IMG/VR virus record: IMGVR_UViG_3300021959_000447
Location: 1-22,165 of that record
Length of the DNA stretch: 22,165 nucleotides
Strand: one strand, 5' to 3'
DNA from: a virus
The notes below the pieces were generated by a model that did no database searches, was not told where the DNA came from, and saw only the letters and a list, made by a program, of their open reading frames with translations. How positions within the stretch are numbered: position 1 is the stretch's first letter; each line of letters begins with the position of its first letter. The translations under genes and the position numbers were made by a program. This document shows positions 7,292 through 12,797 of the stretch, piece after piece.

Positions 7292-7446
7292 TCAACGAAG
7301 CAATAAAGGCCGTCATTGGCGTGGGAAAAAATGGCGGTCAGTTTCAACCCTCCCCTTCGCGAATTATTCTATTCGCATTTTTAGTAGCAAGTTTATTTTT
7401 AGGCACAATCGCATTGTTACTTACATTCGCTAGTATTATAACTTGA
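7288..7446 (+). CDS. 52-residue single-span membrane protein, TTG start
   Basis: The TTG at 7288 overlaps the previous stop (TTGA, bases 7288-7291), the same arrangement as the ATGA overlaps found elsewhere in this genome. Residues 1-25 are polar (INEAIKAVIGVGKNGGQFQP). Residues 26-52 are strongly hydrophobic (IILFAFLVASLFLGTIALLL). A GTG at 7321 is a weaker alternative start. The stop codon is part of the -35 TTGACA of the ferredoxin promoter, so this gene closes the small-protein operon. Function is unknown. Confidence 0.6.
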   Translation: MINEAIKAVIGVGKNGGQFQPSPSRIILFAFLVASLFLGTIALLLTFASIIT

Positions 7447-7470
7447 CAATCATAAAAGTTATTGTATAAT
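7443..7470 (+). promoter_or_regulatory. Sigma70-like early promoter for the ferredoxin operon
   Basis: TTGACA (7443-7448), a 16-base spacer and TATAAT (7465-7470): both hexamers match consensus exactly. It would start RNA near 7477, 17 bases before the ferredoxin ATG. The -35 overlaps the stop codon of the gene before it. Confidence 0.85.
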
Positions 7471-7493
7471 AGCATTTTCAGATAAGTATAGAT

Positions 7494-7829
7494 ATGAGTT
7501 TTGTAGTAGGTAGTCCTTGTGTTGGGTGTAAAGACACAAAATGCGTAGAGGTTTGTCCTGTAGATTGTTTCTATGAAGGACCTGACATGCTGGTAATTGA
7601 TCCAGATGAGTGTATCGATTGCGCCTTATGTGAACCAGAGTGCCCAGTAGAGGCAATCTGGAGTGACGATGAACTACCTGCAGAGCAGATACCATTTATA
7701 GAAATAAATGAAACTATGAGTCAAGTTTGGCCTAATATTGTTGAAACAAAAGAGCCAATGGCGCATGAGAGTCCATACTCATTGGAAGAAGCAATAGCAA
7801 TAGGTGAAAAACATGTCGAAGAAAATTAA
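7494..7829 (+). CDS. fdxA: Seven-iron-type ferredoxin ([3Fe-4S] + [4Fe-4S], FdxA / Azotobacter FdI family)
   Basis: A 111-residue electron carrier. Cysteines C9, C17 and C50 match the [3Fe-4S] ligands of Azotobacter FdI; C21, C40, C43 and C46 match the [4Fe-4S] ligands. C12 and C25 correspond to the two extra FdI cysteines. The segments [14 protein letters not shown] and [14 protein letters not shown], and the C-terminal VWPNI, are hallmarks of the FdxA family, and the length is right. It has its own consensus early promoter and leads an operon overlapping a 49-residue gene and two Fe(II)/2OG oxygenase-like genes. Likely jobs, by inference, are feeding electrons to the phage radical SAM enzyme, keeping non-haem iron enzymes reduced, or replacing a host ferredoxin. 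Phage ferredoxins known from cyanophages are the plant [2Fe-2S] type, so this class is less expected. Confidence 0.93.
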   Translation: MSFVVGSPCVGCKDTKCVEVCPVDCFYEGPDMLVIDPDECIDCALCEPECPVEAIWSDDELPAEQIPFIEINETMSQVWPNIVETKEPMAHESPYSLEEAIAIGEKHVEEN

Positions 7830-7962
7830 AATACCTAAAACAAGATCACATCTTGAGCTGTTTACTCATGACACTCCTTACGGACATAAAGTACAAAAAG
7901 ACAAAACCAAAGAAATACCACGAAAAGACAAGTATAAAGATAAAGGAAACGATCCTGTATGA
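7813..7962 (+). CDS. 49-residue highly basic protein, unknown
   Basis: ATG 7813 lies inside the ferredoxin gene in another frame (17-base overlap) behind an AGGTGAAAA ribosome site. The stop TGA overlaps the oxygenase start (ATGA, 7959-7962). About a third of its residues are Lys or Arg, with [13 protein letters not shown] at the start and [10 protein letters not shown] near the end. There is no hydrophobic core, so it is probably unstructured or nucleic-acid-binding. The chain of overlaps on both sides is the best evidence that it is translated. Confidence 0.65.
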   Translation: MSKKIKIPKTRSHLELFTHDTPYGHKVQKDKTKEIPRKDKYKDKGNDPV

Positions 7963-8822
7963 TAAAGTTGTACAAGAAGGATCATCCTGACCATTTAACC
8001 ACATGGAGATGGATAGTTCAAAATAGTGATCAAGAAGAACAACAGCAAAAAGTATCTGAAAACATAAAACACCATAAAATAATATATGATTTTACTCACA
8101 ACTTTGATCTTGAACAACTTGGAAACGACATTGAAGAAGCAAAAGGATTATATGGAGAGCATGGATGGTCTTCTAATAATAGTAAAGACGGCAAAGATAG
8201 TCCATACAGAGGATTTGGTCTTACCTGGAATCCTAATAAAAAACCCTTTGCGAATGAACATCAAAGTGTATTAGGTAGTAATGATAGATCTACATTTACA
8301 TACGAAGCATCAGAAAATTTAAATGAAAGAGTTAAAGACGAACATAGAGATACTCTAGGTTTTAGTGTAAGAACTAAAGCAAGTAATCATAAAAGTATTG
8401 GTACTCTATTAGATAATGTTAATTGTACCTTAGTAAAAAGCAGAATATCTACAATTTATGGTAATACACCTGTAATGGGTACTAGCAGACCTTTCCATAG
8501 AGATGCAAATGTTTTCATAGGCACAAGAGTTAATATACCTATTACTACAGATAAACCTTATGTATTTGATTTAAAAACATTACCTGAACCTTTACATCTT
8601 AAACTAGGACATGCTTATAGTTGGGACACATCTACATTACATAGAGTTATAAGTATGCGACCGTGTAATAATCCTCGCACACATATTGTTATAAATGTCT
8701 CTCCTTGGTGGGATTGGAATGCACAAGAAGAATGTTGGCAAACAAACGAGTTTTATGGACAGATACATCCAATAGAAATGGTATATGAAGGACACATAAT
8801 GAAAGGTTTAACGGCAGTATGA
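7959..8822 (+). CDS. Fe(II)/2-oxoglutarate oxygenase-like protein (aspartyl/asparaginyl hydroxylase type)
   Basis: A 287-residue protein. In its second half FHRDANVFIGTRVNIPI supplies H180 and D182 of the HxD pair. About 45 residues on, SWDTSTLHRVISM supplies the distal H228, and RTHIVINV (R240 on) matches the strand with the 2-oxoglutarate-binding Arg. This HxD...H...R pattern in a double-stranded beta-helix is that of the AspH/cupin hydroxylases, which hydroxylate protein side chains or small molecules using O2 and 2-oxoglutarate. The N-terminal 150 residues are polar, with no recognised domain. It overlaps the genes on both sides by four bases. The target is unknown; phage structural proteins or host proteins are possible. 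Confidence 0.7.
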   Translation: MIKLYKKDHPDHLTTWRWIVQNSDQEEQQQKVSENIKHHKIIYDFTHNFDLEQLGNDIEEAKGLYGEHGWSSNNSKDGKDSPYRGFGLTWNPNKKPFANEHQSVLGSNDRSTFTYEASENLNERVKDEHRDTLGFSVRTKASNHKSIGTLLDNVNCTLVKSRISTIYGNTPVMGTSRPFHRDANVFIGTRVNIPITTDKPYVFDLKTLPEPLHLKLGHAYSWDTSTLHRVISMRPCNNPRTHIVINVSPWWDWNAQEECWQTNEFYGQIHPIEMVYEGHIMKGLTAV

Positions 8823-9487
8823 TAGAACGAGATATACAATATTTCAATGACCCTTTTAAATATGTAGTAATAGACGATTTTTTTAGTAAAGAAGATTTAG
8901 AATTTGTTACTAATACACTTAATACTATTCAAGAGAAAAAAGACTTTGATAATATTTTTGATACACAAAAAGCAAGAAAAAGAAAACTTGCAAAAGACTT
9001 ACATGATTATAACATAGAGCCAAATCAAAGATTTGCAAAGTATTTTAAACTTGCAGATTCGTTAGATATAAAACAAGATAAAGAAAAAATTTGTACATCT
9101 CAATATGTCTATTCTTTTAGAGTAAAAAAACTTGTAGAAGACTATCCTATACACACAGAAAATATACACAAAGGAATATCATTACTAGTATATTTAAGTG
9201 AAGAAGAAAATTACGGTACAGAGTTATACGATGAAGATAAAAATTTTGTTAAACGAATAGAATGGAAAAATAATAGAGCATTCATAATGTCTGGATTCGA
9301 TAACCAAAATGGAACATTACAAGGTACAAGTACTTGGCATACATATAGAACTAAACCAGAATCTATTCGCAGAACTTTTTTTGGACATACAGTATGCACT
9401 AAAGAAAGTGTACTGAACCATAGTTTGTATGAAGACTATTATGTAAAAGGATATGGGAACAACCATATTAAAAAAATAAACAAATAA
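8819..9487 (+). CDS. Fe(II)/2-oxoglutarate oxygenase-like protein (prolyl-hydroxylase type) with HxE variant
   Basis: A 222-residue protein beginning with the DPFKYVVIDDFFS opening typical of phage 2OG oxygenases. The expected HxD position reads H112-T-E114 (YPIHTENIHKGISLLVYLS), so the acidic ligand would be Glu. The distal His is H174 (TWHTY), and R184 in ESIRRTFFGH is the likely 2-oxoglutarate contact. GTELYDEDKNF is the usual loop before the second strand set. An HxE triad is known in a minority of family members and may still bind iron. Its start overlaps the other oxygenase by four bases (ATGA), so the pair is made together with the ferredoxin. Confidence 0.75.
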   Translation: MIERDIQYFNDPFKYVVIDDFFSKEDLEFVTNTLNTIQEKKDFDNIFDTQKARKRKLAKDLHDYNIEPNQRFAKYFKLADSLDIKQDKEKICTSQYVYSFRVKKLVEDYPIHTENIHKGISLLVYLSEEENYGTELYDEDKNFVKRIEWKNNRAFIMSGFDNQNGTLQGTSTWHTYRTKPESIRRTFFGHTVCTKESVLNHSLYEDYYVKGYGNNHIKKINK

Positions 9488-9514
9488 AGACACTTCGATT
9501 AAAGGATAAGAATT

Positions 9515-9522
9515 GATAAATA
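9515..9522 (+). promoter_or_regulatory. Late promoter box (GATAAATA) for the lipase gene
   Basis: GATAAATA with a leader of about 33 bases that carries the TAAGGAGTAACAA ribosome site, so this late gene has a normal leader, unlike the PAAR gene. Confidence 0.7.
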
Positions 9523-9560
9523 CTACTATAATATAATTAATTATATTTAAGGAGTAACAA

Positions 9561-10370
9561 ATGTCAGTAAAAGATATGTCATATCGCGAACGCGGTATCC
9601 TAATAAGTCTAGTTGCACACCAATGCTATTGTGAACCAGACAAGTTATTAGAAGCAAGGCCTGGAATCAGAAGCCTAGACCCAATTAAAAAATTTTTAAA
9701 TAAGCCTTTACCGCCTACATATATAGATGTAGATGGTGCCCAAGCATACGTTTTAAGTGATAAAACAGATGTAATAGTTGCATGTAGAGGTACAGAGCCT
9801 ACAGCAATAAACGATATTCTAGCAGACCTTAAAATGTTTCCGGTGAAACATCATTTAGGTGGAAGAGTACACAGAGGGTTTTATGCAGAGTATGATAAAG
9901 TAATACCAGGCATCAAAGACGCATTAGCAAAACACAATAAGAAAGGTGATAAGACTGTATGGGTTACAGGACATAGTTTAGGTGGGGCAATGGCTGTATT
10001 AGTTGCGGCTGAGTTACAACCTAATGGTGGCTTACATACATTTGGACAACCTAGAGTTGGTGGAAGAACTTTCCTTAAATCTTTAAAGAACATTAGTTAC
10101 TACAGATATAGAAATAATAATGATGCAGTTACTATAGTACCACCTAGTTTTGGTATTGTATTTAAACACGGTGGTGTTTTAAGATATATCAATACAGCAG
10201 GTAATATTAATAAGTCTACATATTGGGAACAGTTTGCAGATAAACTTAATGGACATTGGCAGGCATTAAAATCATTTAACTTAATAGATGGTTTTGCAGA
10301 TCATAGCATGGGTTTATACCACGATCATTTATACAATATGGATGATAACGGTAAACAACTACCAAAATAA
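9561..10370 (+). CDS. Class 3 lipase (alpha/beta hydrolase)
   Basis: A 269-residue lipase/esterase. The nucleophile elbow is VTGHSLGGAMA with S139. The next strand, FGQPRVGG (161-168), is the standard lipase class 3 motif. D188 (RNNNDAV) and H248 (ADHSMGLY) complete the triad, and ACRGTEP (74-80) is the usual oxyanion-side segment. There is no signal peptide, so the protein is cytoplasmic or virion-bound unless released at lysis. It starts at ATG 9561 behind AAGGAG and a late box. The next gene, 9 bases on, encodes a small protein with a hydrophobic start, so a role at a membrane (lysis, entry or phospholipid breakdown) is plausible but not shown. Confidence 0.92.
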   Translation: MSVKDMSYRERGILISLVAHQCYCEPDKLLEARPGIRSLDPIKKFLNKPLPPTYIDVDGAQAYVLSDKTDVIVACRGTEPTAINDILADLKMFPVKHHLGGRVHRGFYAEYDKVIPGIKDALAKHNKKGDKTVWVTGHSLGGAMAVLVAAELQPNGGLHTFGQPRVGGRTFLKSLKNISYYRYRNNNDAVTIVPPSFGIVFKHGGVLRYINTAGNINKSTYWEQFADKLNGHWQALKSFNLIDGFADHSMGLYHDHLYNMDDNGKQLPK

Positions 10371-10379
10371 GGATACAAT

Positions 10380-10637
10380 ATGAACTGGTTAATAATATTA
10401 TCGCTAAAGGCAATACTATCAAGCATTATAGGTAGTAGTTTTTATCAGTGGTTCCAAGGAACTACAATAGGTATATGGTTTCAAAAGAAAGTAGATACGT
10501 TTATGCAATACCTTGCAGTAAAATATGACATAGAACTTGCAAAAAAAGATGCCAAGTTTAGAAAACAATACCCATTAATAGCAGAAAAATTAGATAAATT
10601 AGAAAAAGAAGTTTTTAAATCAAAGAAATCTAAATAA
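10380..10637 (+). CDS. 85-residue protein with N-terminal hydrophobic segment and basic helical tail
   Basis: Starts nine bases after the lipase stop behind TAAGGA. Residues 1-22 (NWLIILSLKAILSSIIGSSF) are hydrophobic enough for a membrane anchor. Residues 35-85 are lysine-rich and heptad-like (DKLEKEVFKSKKSK at the end), which suggests an amphipathic helix or coiled coil. This layout is seen in small phage membrane proteins that partner lysis or entry enzymes. No family recognised. Co-transcription with the lipase is the main hint. Confidence 0.7.
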   Translation: MNWLIILSLKAILSSIIGSSFYQWFQGTTIGIWFQKKVDTFMQYLAVKYDIELAKKDAKFRKQYPLIAEKLDKLEKEVFKSKKSK

Positions 10638-10639
10638 AA

Positions 10640-10647
10640 GATAAATA
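10640..10647 (+). promoter_or_regulatory. Late promoter box (GATAAATA) for the 187-residue gene
   Basis: GATAAATA just after the 85-residue gene, with about 25 bases of leader holding GAGTAAGGA before ATG 10678. Confidence 0.65.
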
Positions 10648-10677
10648 CATACTATAAACTAGACTATGGAGTAAGGA

Positions 10678-11241
10678 ATGGATCTTAGCAATCTTAAATC
10701 AGAAGCAGAAAAAATATTAAGTTCAGCAGAACTAAATCCTTTAGAAAAGGTTAAAGGTATTGATAACCTTATCAAACCTAACTTTTCAATCAGAAACACT
10801 TACTCAGTAAATACTGCTGAAAGAGTTGAAGGACAATGGGACATGCTTACAGAACTTTCAAACTCTATCAGAGACTTAGTAAGAGAATCTGCATGGGGTG
10901 GAGAAACACCAATAAGTTTTAAAGAAGCATTAAACACGCCAGATATATTACCAGAAGAAACTTGGGACATATTAGAAACTATGATAGACCATGACAGAGA
11001 TATGAACTGGAACTATGTAAACCTTGTACAGTTTAATCTTAAGCACAATAAAAAAGCAGATGGATCAGGTTTTTGGCTATCCCCTCAGCATTTTAGAATG
11101 GCGGCTATTGTAGATACAGTTTCCAGAGAACTAAATACTGAAACAGGATTTGATCTTGATCTTGTAAAAGCATTATACAAAAACGAAAATCAAATACCAC
11201 AAGCAATTGAACCGTCAATTAAAACTCTTAGACACATTTAA
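10678..11241 (+). CDS. Unknown 187-residue late protein
   Basis: Begins behind a late box and GGAGTAAGGA. The protein is soluble, mixed-charge and helical in appearance, with tryptophan-rich middle segments (SAWGGETP, EETWDILETM, DMNWNYVNLVQF) and no transmembrane stretch, cysteine cluster or recognised catalytic motif. The late box points to a virion or assembly role. I do not recognise a family. Confidence 0.75.
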   Translation: MDLSNLKSEAEKILSSAELNPLEKVKGIDNLIKPNFSIRNTYSVNTAERVEGQWDMLTELSNSIRDLVRESAWGGETPISFKEALNTPDILPEETWDILETMIDHDRDMNWNYVNLVQFNLKHNKKADGSGFWLSPQHFRMAAIVDTVSRELNTETGFDLDLVKALYKNENQIPQAIEPSIKTLRHI

Positions 11242-11275
11242 CTTAAACATAGTTATTTAAAGGGTTCCCTTATCT

Positions 11276-11283
11276 GATAAATA
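11276..11283 (+). promoter_or_regulatory. Late promoter box (GATAAATA) for the 56-residue gene
   Basis: GATAAATA in the 74-base gap after the 187-residue gene. The leader is about 27 bases with TAGGGTAA before ATG 11316. Confidence 0.65.
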
Positions 11284-11315
11284 TATGCATATATAAAACT
11301 TATAGGGTAACATAA

Positions 11316-11486
11316 ATGTCAAACAAGACTCCGTACGAGATACGTTTAGACTTAGTTAGAGAAGCAAAAGAAATTCTTCAGGCTAAAGCAAAAAATTCAG
11401 AAGATATGCCAACCACAGAGGAAGTCCTAGCGGAAGCGGAACGATTGAATGAATTTGTATCTAAAAAACCATTTAGCGACAGATAA
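11316..11486 (+). CDS. 56-residue helical protein, unknown
   Basis: A short gene bounded by its own late box upstream and a terminator hairpin directly downstream, which is strong evidence that it is real. The sequence opens MSNKTPYEIRLDLVREAKEI and continues with charged helical residues (TEEVLAEAERLNEF) to a basic end, FVSKKPFSDR. It looks like a two-helix or coiled-coil peptide. I recall similar MSNKTPYEIR-type small proteins in T4-like marine phages but cannot give a function. Confidence 0.8.
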   Translation: MSNKTPYEIRLDLVREAKEILQAKAKNSEDMPTTEEVLAEAERLNEFVSKKPFSDR

Positions 11487-11491
11487 TAAAA

Positions 11492-11514
11492 TAGGCACTT
11501 AGGTGCTTTTTTTA
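11492..11514 (+). terminator. Rho-independent terminator
   Basis: AGGCAC, TTAG loop, GTGCTT, then a T-run (seven Ts ending at 11513), just after the 56-residue gene. Confidence 0.8.
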
Positions 11515-11531
11515 TGACTTTTATTTCAAAA

Positions 11532-11539
11532 GATAAATA
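11532..11539 (+). promoter_or_regulatory. Late promoter box (GATAAATA) for the acidic protein gene
   Basis: GATAAATA with an unusually long leader of about 68 bases before ATG 11614. The ribosome site CACGGAGAT is in place. Confidence 0.6.
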
Positions 11540-11613
11540 CAAATACATATAAGTACATTATTATCACACACATAATATTCTAGATAACAAATAAAAACAC
11601 ACGGAGATATATT

Positions 11614-12222
11614 ATGTTAGACCCACGAATAGACCTAGCAAACATGCTACACGAACTCAGAGAGAAACTTAACGAAGTTGAGATGAAGCTCTGGGAAATA
11701 CCTCATCATGCAGAACCAGTTGAAGAATACGAAGCAGTATTTACAGCACCTGCTGAAGGTGATTACCTACATCCATTAACACCAACACATGAAAAACCAG
11801 AAGCCTTCAGCGATGCGGCTTATTGGGACGACTGTTGCCAGTGTTGGATGGAACCTACAACATGGGAATGGGACACATACAACTATTGTGACAATGCTAA
11901 CGCATCTGTTTCATATGAATGTGAATCAAACACATGGGTAGAAGGCAGTGATTGGAGTAATGATTATGCCACAGAATGGCATGACTATGAAGCAACCACA
12001 GTCTTTGTTGAAGAAGACCACGGACACGAAGCAAATGCAGACATGCCTGAAACAATGGAACCAGTAACTACTGAGCCAGTTTTAGATGCAGACGGATTTG
12101 TTTTAGAAACTGAGGCTCCTATGGAACCGGCTCCAGAAATGGAACCAATGCCAGAAACTGAACCAATGCCAGAAACTCCAGCAACTGACATGGCTCAAGA
12201 CGACACAAACCCTCCAAGTTAA
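11614..12222 (+). CDS. 202-residue acidic protein with Trp/Cys-rich middle and Pro-Glu-Met repeat tail
   Basis: Residues 1-35 form a charged helix (LANMLHELREKLNEVEMKLW). Residues 70-135 are rich in Trp, Tyr and Cys, including DDCCQCWMEP and a run of WEW/DTYNYC segments, all strongly acidic. The tail, about 145-195, is a repeat of EPM/PET units (EMEPMPETEPMPETP). The net charge is very negative, with no membrane segment. A late box, a good ribosome site and its own terminator make this a well-defined late unit. The C-terminal repeats may expand or shrink in copy number. It could be a virion decoration, a DNA-mimic or a metal-binding protein; none of these can be shown here. Confidence 0.8.
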   Translation: MLDPRIDLANMLHELREKLNEVEMKLWEIPHHAEPVEEYEAVFTAPAEGDYLHPLTPTHEKPEAFSDAAYWDDCCQCWMEPTTWEWDTYNYCDNANASVSYECESNTWVEGSDWSNDYATEWHDYEATTVFVEEDHGHEANADMPETMEPVTTEPVLDADGFVLETEAPMEPAPEMEPMPETEPMPETPATDMAQDDTNPPS

Positions 12223-12241
12223 ATTTTTGACTTGAACCATT

Positions 12242-12266
12242 AGGGCGGTTTTATATCGCCCTTTTT
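12242..12266 (+). terminator. Rho-independent terminator after the acidic protein gene
   Basis: AGGGCG (12242-12247) pairs with CGCCCT (12257-12262) across a nine-base loop and is followed by TTTT. Confidence 0.85.
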
Positions 12267-12290
12267 CATCTATATAATTTCTATCCTTAC

Positions 12291-12298
12291 TATAAATA
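12291..12298 (+). promoter_or_regulatory. Perfect T4 late box (TATAAATA) upstream of tRNA-Thr
   Basis: An exact match to the T4 late box, with its predicted start about 10 bases ahead of the tRNA. It could drive the tRNA-Thr, basic protein and tRNA-Ala unit late in infection. Confidence 0.6.
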
Positions 12299-12313
12299 GT
12301 TGCTGTAATAAAG

Positions 12314-12389
12314 GCTGGTATAGCTCAGTAGGTAGAGCAACTGATTTGTAATCAGTAGGTCGTCAGTTCGAACCCGACTACCAGCACCA
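12314..12389 (+). tRNA. tRNA-Thr (anticodon UGU), CCA encoded
   Basis: A 76-base cloverleaf. The acceptor GCTGGTA pairs with TACCAGC, the D-stem is GCTC/GAGC, and the anticodon arm is ACTGA-TTTGTAA-TCAGT with anticodon TGT. The T-arm is GTCAG-TTCGAAC-CCGAC, with one A/C mismatch in the stem. The discriminator A is followed by an encoded CCA. Confidence 0.95.
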
Positions 12390-12452
12390 TTATTACACGG
12401 ACCCTACTAGTAGGGCAAATAAAAACGTTGCAATAGCAACAGGAAGGATATT

Positions 12453-12698
12453 ATGGTTAAAGCAAAAGCAACCAAAAAAGCAGTAGCAAAAAAAGTTACA
12501 AAAAAAGTAGCAACTAAGAAAAATGAAATCGTAGAAATTGATTTTGATTGGACAAAAGTTGGAGAGAACGTTCAAAAGAACGCAGAGCAAATCAGCAAGA
12601 ACATTATGAAGAATGCTGAAACAATTGGCAACAATATTGCTAGAAACTCTAAAGCAGTTGGTGATAGAATGACTGCATACTTAAACAGAAACCTTTAG
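12453..12698 (+). CDS. 81-residue basic protein with histone-H1-like lysine/alanine tail
   Basis: Residues 1-24 are almost only Lys, Ala, Thr and Val (VKAKATKKAVAKKVTKKVAT), like the tail of bacterial and eukaryotic H1-type proteins. Residues 28-81 switch to an amphipathic region with repeated NA/NI units spaced about 11 residues apart (VQKNAEQISKN, IMKNAETIGNN, IARNSKAVGDR). That suggests a helix with an 11-residue repeat that could lie on DNA or a membrane surface. The gene sits between tRNA-Thr and tRNA-Ala and starts behind CAGGAAGGA. DNA condensation or nucleoid binding is a reasonable guess, not shown. Confidence 0.8.
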   Translation: MVKAKATKKAVAKKVTKKVATKKNEIVEIDFDWTKVGENVQKNAEQISKNIMKNAETIGNNIARNSKAVGDRMTAYLNRNL

Positions 12699-12707
12699 TA
12701 TTAACAA

Positions 12708-12783
12708 GGGGCGGTAGCTCAGTTGGGAGAGCGCCTGGTTTGCAACCAGGAGGTCGGAGGTTCGATCCCTCTTCGCTCCACCA
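12708..12783 (+). tRNA. tRNA-Ala (anticodon UGC), CCA encoded
   Basis: A 76-base cloverleaf with anticodon arm CCTGG-TTTGCAA-CCAGG. The acceptor stem contains the G3-U70 wobble that identifies alanine tRNAs. The T-arm is GGAGG-TTCGATC-CCTCT. CCA is encoded. The next gene starts 14 bases later. Confidence 0.96.
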
Positions 12784-12797
12784 TTTAAGGAAGATAG

